Assembly: GCA_013141115.1 (NCBI GenBank)
Contig: JABFRP010000003.1
Coordinates: 310,001 to 374,000, forward strand
Direction of reading: 5' to 3'
Origin: Ferruginibacter sp.
Lineage (GTDB): Bacteria; Bacteroidota; Bacteroidia; Chitinophagales; Chitinophagaceae
DNA length: 64,000 bases
Part shown: positions 51,957 through 60,792 of the stretch, piece by piece
Layout of the letters: each line of letters begins with the position of its first letter
Numbering within the stretch: position 1 is the stretch's first letter
Program-made: the position numbers and the translations under genes
The notes under the pieces: model-generated
Databases searched by the model: none
What the model was told of the DNA's origin: nothing
The model's input: the letters and a program-made list of their open reading frames with translations, nothing else

Positions 51957-53084
51957 TTAAAGCTTTAAACTTGAAGCTATTTTTTCGGCATTCCCGCTAT
52001 TATTAAAGATAGTTTGCAACAAACCCTGCCGCTTTTCTTTTTCCTGCTCAGTAAAAGGTTGCTGGTACAGTTCTTCAATGGCTTTTTTAAAAGATGCGGC
52101 ATCGGATGCAATAGTGCAAACGCCTTCCAATCCACTGCCGTCCACACCAGCCTGGTTTACCAAGCAATGCCTGCCATTGAATAAGGCATTCAGTAATTTT
52201 AATTTTACTCCTGTGTTGTTGAAAGAGGGTAATACATGTATTTGTGCTTTACATATCATATCCTGCATTTCTTTTTCGCCGGGGTTGGCCACAATGCAAG
52301 TGTGTTTATGTTGATGGGCTAATTGCTGTAATTCTTTTGAAGGATCTTTACCAGCAATTACAAAAGGTATTTCCAGCTTATCAAATACATTTTGCAATAA
52401 CCATTTTACAGCCGTTTCATTTTCATTAATAGACAAATTACCATGGTACAAACAAAAACAACCTTTACCTTCTTTACCTACGGCCATGGTATGCGGAATA
52501 AAAACCGGCAGGTAATAAATATCTTTTGCATTAAATAATTGCTGGTACACTTGTACATCATGTTCGCTTACTGCAATAAAACCAGCTTTGTTGGCAATGC
52601 TTTTTTCGTAATTGAATAGTAAACGGCTTTCGTTAAAGAAATACAATTTCTTTAAAAGATTACTTTCGTTTTTGGCCAGTTGTTTATAGTATTCAAATTC
52701 CACGTTGTGCAGGCGTACGGCTACTTTTCTATTGTTTAATTCGTCGGCATTCAAATAATAAGTACAATGAATACCTTCTAATAATATGGGGTAGTTATCT
52801 TTTTTAAGGTTAGCTATCAGCTCATCATTTTTTCTGCTGCCAACAATAAATGGAAGGCTTAAAGAAAAGCTGCTGATATTTTTTTTACGCTGGTAATAAT
52901 TTACGCTAACGCAATATTTATTTAATTCCGGCTGTGGCCCACGGCCTGGTTGCGTAAAACAATGCAAATGGATTTTAACGCCCAGTTGATGCAATGCTTT
53001 TAATTTATAAAAAAGATCTACCACACCGCCATAGTTAGCAGGCCAAGGCACATCAAGGGCAACAATATGTAAGTGTTTATCCAA
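51957..53084 (-). CDS. Glycosyltransferase (GT4-like)
   Basis: 375 residues with GT-B features: an N-terminal lobe starting HIVALDVPWPANYGGVVDLFYKLKAL with the glycine-rich loop, and a C-terminal lobe with IPFVIAGKDPS, VANPGEKEMQDMI, and the donor-binding VLPSFNNTGVKLKLLNAL. No signal or membrane segment. It overlaps the following glycosyltransferase gene by 8 bp, so they are translated together. Expected to build a surface polysaccharide or lipid-linked glycan; donor and acceptor unknown. Confidence 0.87.
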   Translation of the reverse strand: MDKHLHIVALDVPWPANYGGVVDLFYKLKALHQLGVKIHLHCFTQPGRGPQPELNKYCVSVNYYQRKKNISSFSLSLPFIVGSRKNDELIANLKKDNYPILLEGIHCTYYLNADELNNRKVAVRLHNVEFEYYKQLAKNESNLLKKLYFFNESRLLFNYEKSIANKAGFIAVSEHDVQVYQQLFNAKDIYYLPVFIPHTMAVGKEGKGCFCLYHGNLSINENETAVKWLLQNVFDKLEIPFVIAGKDPSKELQQLAHQHKHTCIVANPGEKEMQDMICKAQIHVLPSFNNTGVKLKLLNALFNGRHCLVNQAGVDGSGLEGVCTIASDAASFKKAIEELYQQPFTEQEKEKRQGLLQTIFNNSGNAEKIASSLKL

Positions 53085-54219
53085 GTAAATTTTTATAAAA
53101 CTGAATTAATTTTTTTTCTTCCTGCTGCCAGTTCAGTTCTTGTCGTGCTGTAAGGCAATTTTGCTGCAATTTTTTATACTCAACCTCATTTGCCAGTAAA
53201 TTGTTCAGTACAGCCGCAATATTTTTTTCGCTGATATCATCAGTTAGCGCTGCAATATGGTATTTGTCGTTAATTTCTTTGTACACCGGGTAGTTTACGC
53301 ACAATTGCGGAATACCGGCGTGCAGGTAATCAAAAAAACGGTTGGCTAACGAATAATAATTGCTTAACCCGGCATCATCAAAAAGGGTAACACCAATATA
53401 AGCCTGTTGTGTAATGGCTCTTAACTCATCAGGTTTTACTTTGCCTTTAAAAATTACTTTATCCTGTAAATTATTTTCTGTAACTAATGATTTAGCCTGT
53501 TCCATAAAATTACCATCGCCACAAATGATGAGTGTGCAATTAACTTGCTTCATTGCAGGTATCAATGTCTCAAAACTCCGGCCTTCGTTAACAGCCCCCT
53601 GGTATAAAATGAATTTTTCTTTTTTTTCTGTAAGATTGATCTCTCTCAGCAAAGCAATATTTCGTATCACTTCGTAATTAACCCCATACATTTTTTTAAA
53701 TTCATCAGCAATGGGTTGATTAACGGTATAGCCATTGGTAAACTTTGGTACTGTATATCGTTCAATTTTTTTCCAGGCTTTATATATGGCAGGCCGGGTG
53801 GCAATTTCTTTCATCTCACAAAACAACTCATGTGCATCGTAAACCCTTTTTACTTTTTTTATGGTAGAAATAAAATAGCCGGGTAAGATAGTATCAAGAT
53901 CAATTGCGCCAATACAATCCATTTTTTTAACCAACAGGTAAAAAAACAGGCGGATATTATATTCTGCATAAAACAGTTTTCCTTTCTCAAAAAAACAGTA
54001 CAATCTTTTTTGTACAAAAGGTTGTGCCGCCAACGGGAGGGAAGCTTTTAGTTTTCTGCCAACTAATGTTACGTTGTAGCCTGCATTAGCCAATGAAGTG
54101 CAAATACGGATCATGCGCTGGTCGTAGGTGAGGTCGGTTGTAACTGTAAAAACAAGAGCCCCCAAACCCTCTGAAGGGGGCTTAATAGCTATATTATTTT
54201 TTTTACCTGTTTTATCCAT
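53077..54219 (-). CDS. Glycosyltransferase (GT4-like)
   Basis: 380 residues. N-lobe FTVTTDLTYDQRMIRICTSLANAGYNVTLVGRK; C-lobe FILYQGAVNEGRSFETLIPAM, LIICGDGNFM, VIFKGKVKPDEL, and the donor loop YSLANRFFDYLHAGIPQLC. The first ~20 residues include KPPSEGLGAL, encoded by a palindromic spacer-like sequence (GCCCCC...GGGGGC near 54158-54181), so the true start could be a later TTG/GTG around VFTVTTD. Role as for the overlapping partner gene. Confidence 0.87.
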   Translation of the reverse strand: MDKTGKKNNIAIKPPSEGLGALVFTVTTDLTYDQRMIRICTSLANAGYNVTLVGRKLKASLPLAAQPFVQKRLYCFFEKGKLFYAEYNIRLFFYLLVKKMDCIGAIDLDTILPGYFISTIKKVKRVYDAHELFCEMKEIATRPAIYKAWKKIERYTVPKFTNGYTVNQPIADEFKKMYGVNYEVIRNIALLREINLTEKKEKFILYQGAVNEGRSFETLIPAMKQVNCTLIICGDGNFMEQAKSLVTENNLQDKVIFKGKVKPDELRAITQQAYIGVTLFDDAGLSNYYSLANRFFDYLHAGIPQLCVNYPVYKEINDKYHIAALTDDISEKNIAAVLNNLLANEVEYKKLQQNCLTARQELNWQQEEKKLIQFYKNLLG

Positions 54220-54275
54220 TGCGTGTAGTAATCTTTAGAAATTGAATATGCTTGAAAATAGCAAAGGGCAAAGTT

Positions 54276-54295
54276 CCTCCGCTAGCTAGCGGAGG
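54276..54295. repeat. 20-bp perfect palindrome across the Gfo/Idh stop codon
   Basis: CCTCCGCTAG then CTAGCGGAGG; the oxidoreductase stop codon (54282-54284) lies inside it and the last residues (PSASAS) come from it. Confidence 0.8.
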
Positions 54296-55286
54296 CGGAG
54301 GGGGCATAAATTCGCTCTATTATCTCCACCGTCTTCAATCCTTCCTCAGCACTAGCAAACTCATGTTGCGGATCTTGTAATGCTTTGATTAAATTTTCAT
54401 ACACTTTATCATGGTTGCTCATGCTACCCTGGTAAAAGCCGTAGCCATTAGCAGGATTGCCCTGCGGCAATTGTGGTTTATCAATACCTGCGACATTGCA
54501 ATATTCCAATTCATTCAAATATTGTCCGCCTACTTTGATAGTGCCATGCTCTGCAAAAACAGTTATAGATCCTTCCATGTTTTTATTAAAACTGTTCACG
54601 GTATAATTTAATGAGCCAATTGCGCCGCTTTGCATTTCAAACAAAACAGTCCCGGTATCTTCAAATGCAATATTTGAATGGGCAAAGTTTTTAGTGAGTG
54701 TTTTTACCTGAGTTACATCTCCTAAAAGCCAGTACAACAGGTCGATAAAATGGCTGAATTGGGTGAATAGTGTTCCGCCATCCAGGTCTTTGGTACCTTT
54801 CCAGCCGGTGTAATATGCGGTAGGCCTGTTCCAAAAGCAGTTTATTTGAAAGCTGTAAATTTTACCCAGCTTGCCGGAAATGATCAGCTCTTTTAAAAAA
54901 GCAACGGGCGGGTTGTACCGGTTTTGCTTTACCACAAACAATTCTTTACCAGCTTTAGTAGCGGCTTCAATCATTTGCTCACCATCTTTGGTATTAATGC
55001 ACAAGGGCTTTTCGCATAACACATTAATGCCGGCCTGTAAAGCTTTTATGGAGTGCATGGCATGTAAACCATTTGGCGTACAAATGCTTACAACATTTAT
55101 ACCTTTTTCATTTTTTAACAGATCTTCTATTGAAAAGTAAGCTTTTGCATTATAAGGGGTGGCCATTTCATTGGCTTTTTCGGCAACAATATCGCAGACT
55201 GCCACTAAAATTCCATGCTTTATCACCTGTTCCGCATGCCTTCTGGCAATCCTTCCGCAACCAATTATGGCAAATGAGGGTTTCAT
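54282..55286 (-). CDS. Gfo/Idh/MocA family NAD(P)-dependent oxidoreductase
   Basis: 334 residues from the ATG at 55286 (MKPSFAIIGCGRIARRHAE); an upstream start at 55373 would read through the rpsO promoter region. The Rossmann motif is GCGRIARRH, followed by ICTPNGLHAMHSIKALQAGINVLCEKPLC with the catalytic lysine of EKP, and a C-terminal beta-sheet domain (GGTLFTQFSHFIDLLYWLLGDV, containing a histidine expected in the site). Family members oxidise or reduce sugars, often nucleotide sugars. Next to two glycosyltransferases, a role in surface sugar synthesis is likely but unproven. Confidence 0.9.
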   Translation of the reverse strand: MKPSFAIIGCGRIARRHAEQVIKHGILVAVCDIVAEKANEMATPYNAKAYFSIEDLLKNEKGINVVSICTPNGLHAMHSIKALQAGINVLCEKPLCINTKDGEQMIEAATKAGKELFVVKQNRYNPPVAFLKELIISGKLGKIYSFQINCFWNRPTAYYTGWKGTKDLDGGTLFTQFSHFIDLLYWLLGDVTQVKTLTKNFAHSNIAFEDTGTVLFEMQSGAIGSLNYTVNSFNKNMEGSITVFAEHGTIKVGGQYLNELEYCNVAGIDKPQLPQGNPANGYGFYQGSMSNHDKVYENLIKALQDPQHEFASAEEGLKTVEIIERIYAPSASAS

Positions 55287-55344
55287 ATATTGGCAATATT
55301 CAAAAAAAATCCTCAAATCACCTCGTAAAAACCAATTTTTTATG

Positions 55345-55352
55345 TACTTTTG
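55345..55352 (+). promoter_or_regulatory. Promoter -7 box for rpsO
   Basis: TACTTTTG, exact TAnnTTTG, about 52 bp before the rpsO start. Confidence 0.6.
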
Positions 55353-55403
55353 CACACAATTATAAAGAAACATAACAAAGACGTTATTTAAAAAAACAAA
55401 GAG

Positions 55404-55676
55404 ATGCCTTATTTAACAACAGAAAAAAGAGCGACAATTTTTTCAACTTATGGTGGTAAAGCCACTAACACCGGTTCTATTGAGGGCCAAATCGCATTGC
55501 TAACATTGCGTATCAACGAAATTTCTGAACACCTTAAATTGAACAGAAAAGATTTTTCTTCTCAAAGAGGTTTAATGAAAATGGTTGGTCAGCGTAAGCG
55601 TTTATTAACCTACCTGAGCAAACACGACCTTACCGGTTACAGAGCTTTAATTGAAAAATTAGGTCTTCGTAAATAA
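55404..55676 (+). CDS. rpsO: 30S ribosomal protein S15
   Basis: 90 residues, the usual S15 length of four helices binding 16S rRNA and S6/S18. Recognisable segments are [48 protein letters not shown], and the C-terminal [12 protein letters not shown]. It stands before pnp, an old and widespread neighbour; a terminator in between gives partial separation. Confidence 0.97.
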   Translation: MPYLTTEKRATIFSTYGGKATNTGSIEGQIALLTLRINEISEHLKLNRKDFSSQRGLMKMVGQRKRLLTYLSKHDLTGYRALIEKLGLRK

Positions 55677-55702
55677 AATTTTCCCAACTATGTAATATTA
55701 AT

Positions 55703-55745
55703 AATTCCCAACTGCTTTTATTCGGTTGGGAATTATTATTTTTTA
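55703..55745 (+). terminator. Terminator after rpsO
   Basis: AATTCCCAAC pairs perfectly with GTTGGGAATT around a 12-base loop, followed by ATTATTTTTT. Confidence 0.85.
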
Positions 55746-55776
55746 CGTCATTAACTCACGTGGGTTCTGATTTTGG

Positions 55777-55811
55777 TAAATCCAAAATCGGCAATCCCAA
55801 ATCATAAATCC
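55777..55811. repeat. Phased AAATC spacer motif before pnp
   Basis: Five AAATC/CAATC-like units at 7-9 bp spacing, closely resembling the tract before purM. Confidence 0.55.
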
Positions 55812-55816
55812 TATTT

Positions 55817-57961
55817 ATGTCATTATTACAACCAAAATCCGTTACGTTTGATATTGGCGGTGGCCGTATGGTTACCATCGAAACAGGCAAAATGGCCCGC
55901 CAGGCAGATGGTGCTGTTACCGTACGCCAGGGCAATTGTATCTTATTAGCAACCGTAGTTGCCAACAAAGAACCCAAGGACGGACAAAACTTTTTTCCGT
56001 TATCAGTAGATTACCAGGAGAAATTTTCATCAGCCGGCCGTGTACCAGGTTCATTCTTTAAAAGAGAAGCCAGGCTTAACGATTACGAAATTCTTACTTC
56101 ACGTTTAATAGACAGGGCGCTGCGTCCTTTATTCCCCGAAGATTATTTGTGCGATGTACAGGTATTGATCAGCTTAATATCTAGCGATGCAGAAGTATTA
56201 CCTGATGCACTGGCATGTTTAGCCGCATCTGCAGCATTAGCCGTTTCAGATATTCCCATCCAGGAAATTATTTCTGAAGTGCGTATTGCCCGTAAAAACG
56301 GACAGTTCATTGTTAACCCAAGCCGTGCCGAATTACCGGAATGTGATCTGGAATTCATCATCGCTGCCACTGATAAAAATATCATGATGGTAGAAGGTGA
56401 AGCTAAAGAATGCCAGGAAGAAGATCTGATTAAAGCAATTGAATTAGGCCACGAAGCTATTAAAGTGCAGATAAAAGCACAGGCTGAACTTAGGGCTCAA
56501 TTAGGTATTACTACAAAAAGAGATTACAAAAAACCATACCGCAACGAAGAGTTGAATGAAAAAATTGCTGCTTTTGCAAGAGATAAAATGTATGCAATTT
56601 CTGCTGCTGCAAGTGCCAAGCACGATCGTAGTGCAGCTTTTGCGGCATTGCACGATGAAGTGGTAGCTTTCCTGGGAGAAGAATTACCTGATGCGGATAA
56701 AAAATTAATTGGACATTATACCGGCGAACTGCAATATTATGTAGTAAGAGATATGATCTTAAATGATCGTAAGCGTTTGGATGGAAGAGGTACGGAAGAC
56801 ATCCGCCCTTTGGCAATGGAAACTGATATCTTACCAACTCCGCACGGTTCCTCTTTGTTTACAAGAGGCGAAACGCAATCATTAACAACCGTAACTTTTG
56901 GTACACCATTAGATGAATTGTTAGTAGAAAGCGCTTTCAAATCAGAGTACACCAAATTTATTTTGCATTATAATTTCCCTCCATTCTCAACCGGCGAAGT
57001 AAAAATGATGAGAGGTGTTGGCCGCAGAGAAGTTGGTCATGGTAACCTTGCCATGCGTAGTTTAAAGAAAATGATGCCGGGCAGCGAGTATCCTTACACG
57101 GTACGTGTGGTGAGTGATATTTTAGAAAGCAATGGTTCATCATCAATGGCTACAGTTTGTGCAGGCTCGCTTGCATTAATGGATGCAGGTGTGCCTATTC
57201 CAAAACACGTAAGTGGTGTGGCAATGGGATTAATTAAAAAAGACGACAAGTTTGCTGTACTTACTGATATACTTGGTGACGAAGATCATTTAGGTGATAT
57301 GGATTTTAAAGTTACCGGTACACGTGATGGTATTTGCGGCGTGCAAATGGATATTAAAGTTGATGGTTTAAGTATGGACATCATGCGCCAGGCATTAGCC
57401 CAGGCACGTGCCGGCCGTTTACATATTCTTGATGCCATGTATGCCTGCATACCTGCTGCAAGAACTGAAGTAAAACCACATGCACCACGTATGGTTAAGA
57501 TCACTATCGATAAAGAATATATTGGTGCGGTGATAGGGCCCGGCGGTAAAGTGATACAGGAAATACAAAGAGAAACCGGTGCTACGGTAAATATTGAAGA
57601 AGTAAATAACCAGGGTGAAGTTAGCATCTTCTCTGCACAAAAGGAAGGGCTTGAAAAAGCATTGGCATGGATCAAAGGCTTGGTAGCAACAGCGGTTGTT
57701 GGCGATACTTACGAAGGCACTGTAAAAAGCATTAAAGAATTTGGTGCTTTTGTAGAGTTCTTGCCTAAGAAAGAAGGTTTACTGCATATCAGCGAAATAA
57801 GCTGGAAGCGTTTGGAAAGTATGGACGGCATATTTAAAGAAGGCGATAAAGTGAAAGTAAAATTGCTTGACATTGACCAAAAGACCGGCAAGTTTAAATT
57901 AAGCCGTAAAGCTTTAATACCAAAGCCCGATATGCAGCCTAAGCCGCAGCAGGGTGAGTAA
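55817..57961 (+). CDS. pnp: Polyribonucleotide nucleotidyltransferase (PNPase)
   Basis: 3'-5' phosphorolytic exoribonuclease of mRNA decay. 714 residues: a first RNase PH domain (MARQADGAVTVRQGNCILLATVV), a helical linker, a second RNase PH domain with LPTPHGSSLFTRGETQSL and FKVTGTRDGICGVQMDIK (catalytic acidic residues in DxxD arrangement), then a KH domain (AVIGPGGKVIQEIQRETGA, about 578-596) and an S1 domain (VGDTYEGTVKSIKEFGAFVEF, about 628-700). Complete and typical. Followed by a good terminator. Confidence 0.98.
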   Translation: MSLLQPKSVTFDIGGGRMVTIETGKMARQADGAVTVRQGNCILLATVVANKEPKDGQNFFPLSVDYQEKFSSAGRVPGSFFKREARLNDYEILTSRLIDRALRPLFPEDYLCDVQVLISLISSDAEVLPDALACLAASAALAVSDIPIQEIISEVRIARKNGQFIVNPSRAELPECDLEFIIAATDKNIMMVEGEAKECQEEDLIKAIELGHEAIKVQIKAQAELRAQLGITTKRDYKKPYRNEELNEKIAAFARDKMYAISAAASAKHDRSAAFAALHDEVVAFLGEELPDADKKLIGHYTGELQYYVVRDMILNDRKRLDGRGTEDIRPLAMETDILPTPHGSSLFTRGETQSLTTVTFGTPLDELLVESAFKSEYTKFILHYNFPPFSTGEVKMMRGVGRREVGHGNLAMRSLKKMMPGSEYPYTVRVVSDILESNGSSSMATVCAGSLALMDAGVPIPKHVSGVAMGLIKKDDKFAVLTDILGDEDHLGDMDFKVTGTRDGICGVQMDIKVDGLSMDIMRQALAQARAGRLHILDAMYACIPAARTEVKPHAPRMVKITIDKEYIGAVIGPGGKVIQEIQRETGATVNIEEVNNQGEVSIFSAQKEGLEKALAWIKGLVATAVVGDTYEGTVKSIKEFGAFVEFLPKKEGLLHISEISWKRLESMDGIFKEGDKVKVKLLDIDQKTGKFKLSRKALIPKPDMQPKPQQGE

Positions 57962-57988
57962 TAATTAAAACATTACATTTTTTATAGC

Positions 57989-58017
57989 CGCCTCCAACTT
58001 GTTGGGGGCGTTTTTTT
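57989..58017 (+). terminator. Terminator after pnp
   Basis: CGCCTCCAAC pairs with GTTGGGGGCG (one G-T pair), followed by seven T. Confidence 0.9.
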
Positions 58018-58032
58018 AGCTAAATTACAAGA

Positions 58033-58845
58033 ATGAAATACCTGGAAATAAAATTCATTACACAAACATCAGCACAAAACGAAATATTAATTGCCCTTCT
58101 GGCAGATATTGGCTTTGATGGTTTTGAAGAAAATGAAAATGAGTTAAAAGCATTTATTCCGGAAGCAAAGCTGGATAAAGAAACTTTGGATGCTGTTGCT
58201 AATAGTAATAATATTTCTTACTCATTAACTGTAATTGAGCAGCAAAACTGGAATGCACAGTGGGAGAGTAGTTTTGAGCCAGTGATCATTAATGATTTTG
58301 CAGCAATACGGGCTGGCTTTCACCAACCGGTCAAAAATGTGCAGCACGAAATTATCATTACCCCAAAAATGAGTTTTGGCACAGGCCATCATGCCACTAC
58401 CTATTTAATGATGGAGCAAATGAGCCATTTGGATTTTACGGATAAAACAGTGCTTGATTTTGGTACAGGAACCGGCGTGCTGGCCATCCTGGCCGAGAAA
58501 ATGGGTGCAGTAGCAATTATGGCTATTGACAATGATGAGTGGAGTATTGACAATGCTAAAGAAAATGTAATCAATAACCATGCAACGCAAATTATGGTTG
58601 AGATGGCTGAAGCTATTGACCCTGATAAAAAGTACGATATTATTTTAGCCAATATTAACCTGAACGTTATTTTACAAAATATGCCACTTATTGCTCAAGC
58701 CTGCAAAGCTGGTGGAGAAATACTTTTGAGTGGCTTTTTAACCGGCGACAGGGCACAAATTGAGGAGTCATTACGTTCTAACGGACTGATATTTAAATCA
58801 GTTACACAACAGAAAGACTGGATTTGCATTAAGGCCATTAATTAA
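58033..58845 (+). CDS. prmA: Ribosomal protein L11 methyltransferase
   Basis: Methylates ribosomal protein L11 using SAM. 270 residues: an N-terminal recognition domain (1-110) with QNWNAQWESSFEPV, then the methyltransferase core with FGTGHHATTYLM, the SAM-binding DFGTGTGVLAILAEKMGA, IDNDEWSIDNAKENV and DIILANINLNVI (an N-x-N variant of the NPPY-like motif found in PrmA). Length slightly shorter than E. coli PrmA, normal for Bacteroidetes. Confidence 0.94.
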   Translation: MKYLEIKFITQTSAQNEILIALLADIGFDGFEENENELKAFIPEAKLDKETLDAVANSNNISYSLTVIEQQNWNAQWESSFEPVIINDFAAIRAGFHQPVKNVQHEIIITPKMSFGTGHHATTYLMMEQMSHLDFTDKTVLDFGTGTGVLAILAEKMGAVAIMAIDNDEWSIDNAKENVINNHATQIMVEMAEAIDPDKKYDIILANINLNVILQNMPLIAQACKAGGEILLSGFLTGDRAQIEESLRSNGLIFKSVTQQKDWICIKAIN

Positions 58846-58926
58846 AGAGGATAGCTTATAATATTATTAGTTGTAATTCGTTAGTATATTCCTGTTAAAT
58901 TAAGGTTATGTAAATCAATAATTCAC

Positions 58927-58934
58927 TATTTTTG
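58927..58934 (+). promoter_or_regulatory. Promoter -7 box for plsY
   Basis: TATTTTTG, exact TAnnTTTG, 28 bp before the ATG. Confidence 0.55.
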
Positions 58935-58962
58935 TCTTGTTCAACTCAACTCAAACGAAAGC

Positions 58963-59616
58963 ATGAAGGAATTACTTTGCATAGTTTTAGCATATTTAAT
59001 TGGCTCGATCCCTTCCGCATTGATCATCAGCAGAAAGTTTTTTGGTATAGATATACGTGATTATGGAAGTGGAAACATGGGAGCTACAAATACATTCAGG
59101 GTGCTTGGATCCAAGTATGGCACCATTGTAATGATAATGGATATTTTAAAAGGTGTTATTGCCGTTGCGCTTTTCAATTTTCTTCCTTATTACCATAGCA
59201 GCGAATTACTGCGTACCAACTTTATGATAGGGTTGGGCCTTGCTGCAGTTATTGGGCATATCTTTCCCATTTTTGCAAATTTTAAAGGTGGCAAAGGAGT
59301 GGCAACTTTATTTGGTATGATACTGGCCGTTCAACCTGTTGTTGCAATAAGTTGTGTGGGAGTTTTTTTATTAGTGCTTTACCTTACCCGTTATGTATCT
59401 CTTAGTTCTATTTTAGCAGCATTGTTTTTACCTATCAGTGTGTTATGGATATGGAATGAACATGAACCACTTTACAGAATATTTGCTTTGTTAGTAGCAG
59501 CACTGGTTATCTTTACTCACCAGAAAAATATCGGAAGAATTTTGCGTGGCGTAGAAAGCCGTGTGCCTATTTTAAAGCACAGAGACAAAAGGAAATCTCG
59601 CCGCCGCAACGATTAA
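58963..59616 (+). CDS. plsY: Glycerol-3-phosphate acyltransferase PlsY
   Basis: Transfers the acyl group from acyl-phosphate to glycerol 3-phosphate, the first step of phospholipid synthesis, in the inner membrane. 217 residues with five to six hydrophobic segments. The three PlsY motifs are visible: IGSIPSALIISRKFFGIDIRDYGSGNMGATNTFRVLG, GHIFPIFANFKGGKGVATLFG, and the C-terminal HQKNIGRILRGVESRV. The basic tail (KHRDKRKSRRRND) is cytosolic. Confidence 0.95.
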   Translation: MKELLCIVLAYLIGSIPSALIISRKFFGIDIRDYGSGNMGATNTFRVLGSKYGTIVMIMDILKGVIAVALFNFLPYYHSSELLRTNFMIGLGLAAVIGHIFPIFANFKGGKGVATLFGMILAVQPVVAISCVGVFLLVLYLTRYVSLSSILAALFLPISVLWIWNEHEPLYRIFALLVAALVIFTHQKNIGRILRGVESRVPILKHRDKRKSRRRND

Positions 59617-59739
59617 TATTTTACCTGCAAACCTTATCGTTAAAATTCCCGTCTTAACTAAAAATTAGATTTTGTAATTTGTAGTTACAAAAATTGGTAC
59701 GCCAATTGTTTTGTATAATTTAATTAAAACCTAAATAAA

Positions 59740-60558
59740 ATGAAAAAGGTACTGGTCTTATTATTTTCGATAACACTTTTTATGGCGTGTAGCAAAAATG
59801 CCGTAACAGGCCGCAAACAATTAAAACTTTTTGGAGAAGCCACCCTACAGCAAATGGCAGTTACTGAGTATAAATCTTTCTTGTCTCAAAACCAGGTGTT
59901 GAGCGAAACTGTAAATAAGGATGCAGAAATGGTGCAACGTGTAGGTAGCCGAATTGCAAAAGCCATTAAAGATTATTACACACAACAAGGTAACCAGGCC
60001 GTGCTAAAAGATCTGGAGACATATAAATGGGAATTTAATTTAGTAAATAACAAAGAAGTAAATGCCTGGTGTATGCCTGGCGGTAAAGTAGTTGTTTATA
60101 CAGGACTATTACCCATTACACAAAACGAAGCAGCTTTGGCAATTGTGCTTGGGCACGAAATTACCCATGCCGTGGCGCACCACGGAAACGAGCGCATGAG
60201 CCAGGGTGCAGTGGCACAGGGTTTAGAAATTGTGGGCAATATTGCAACAGCCAATAATCCAAAATATAATACTTTGTTTAATAGTGTTTTTGCTCCCGGA
60301 GCTCAGGTAGGTGTACTTTTGCCTAATGGTAGAAATCAGGAATTGGAAGCAGATCATTTTGGGTTAAACTTTGCCGCAATGGCAGGTTATAACCCCAGAG
60401 AAGCTATTTCTTTTTGGAAAAGAATGGCCGCCGCTGGTGGAAATCAAAAACCACCTGAATTTTTATCAACTCATCCGTCTGATGAAAAAAGGATTGCCGC
60501 TTTGGAAAATCGCATGAATGAAGCACTTGGGTATTACAAGCCAGTTGGTAGCAAATAA
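59740..60558 (+). CDS. M48 family metalloprotease lipoprotein (BepA/LoiP-like)
   Basis: 272 residues. Lipobox LFMAC with lipidated Cys17 (MKKVLVLLFSITLFMAC), then NAVTGRKQLKLFGE, typical of outer-membrane M48 proteases. The zinc motif is HEITH (His139, Glu140, His143) with the third ligand in ELEADHFGLNFAAMAGY. The C-terminal PEFLSTHPSDEKRIAAL is also conserved. Such proteins take part in outer-membrane protein quality control in the periplasm. Monocistronic with a terminator. Confidence 0.92.
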   Translation: MKKVLVLLFSITLFMACSKNAVTGRKQLKLFGEATLQQMAVTEYKSFLSQNQVLSETVNKDAEMVQRVGSRIAKAIKDYYTQQGNQAVLKDLETYKWEFNLVNNKEVNAWCMPGGKVVVYTGLLPITQNEAALAIVLGHEITHAVAHHGNERMSQGAVAQGLEIVGNIATANNPKYNTLFNSVFAPGAQVGVLLPNGRNQELEADHFGLNFAAMAGYNPREAISFWKRMAAAGGNQKPPEFLSTHPSDEKRIAALENRMNEALGYYKPVGSK

Positions 60559-60584
60559 ATAAAATTATTTATTATATAATATCA

Positions 60585-60611
60585 AAACTCCGCAATTTGC
60601 GGAGTTTTTTT
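60585..60611 (+). terminator. Terminator after the M48 protease gene
   Basis: AAACTCCGCA pairs with TGCGGAGTTT around a 3-base loop, followed by TTTTT. Confidence 0.9.
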
Positions 60612-60643
60612 GTATATGTCTTTTATCTACCAAACATTATGTT

Positions 60644-60683
60644 TATTTTTGCTGACCTAAACAAGCTACCGGCTTTGTTTAGG
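60644..60683 (+). promoter_or_regulatory. Promoter and leader hairpin of the YdeI-like gene
   Basis: TATTTTTG (60644-60651) is an exact -7 box. The transcript would start near 60657 with a hairpin, CCTAAACAAGC with GCTTTGTTTAGG (60656-60683), in a leader of about 135 nt. Confidence 0.45.
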
Positions 60684-60792
60684 CTTTAAACCCTCCGGAG
60701 AAAAAGACCTTTACAAATTAGACATAGATTATTGTTACAGACAATTTTTTTTGGCTATGTAATACTTTTTTTAAATTAACAGTTGTGTGCTT

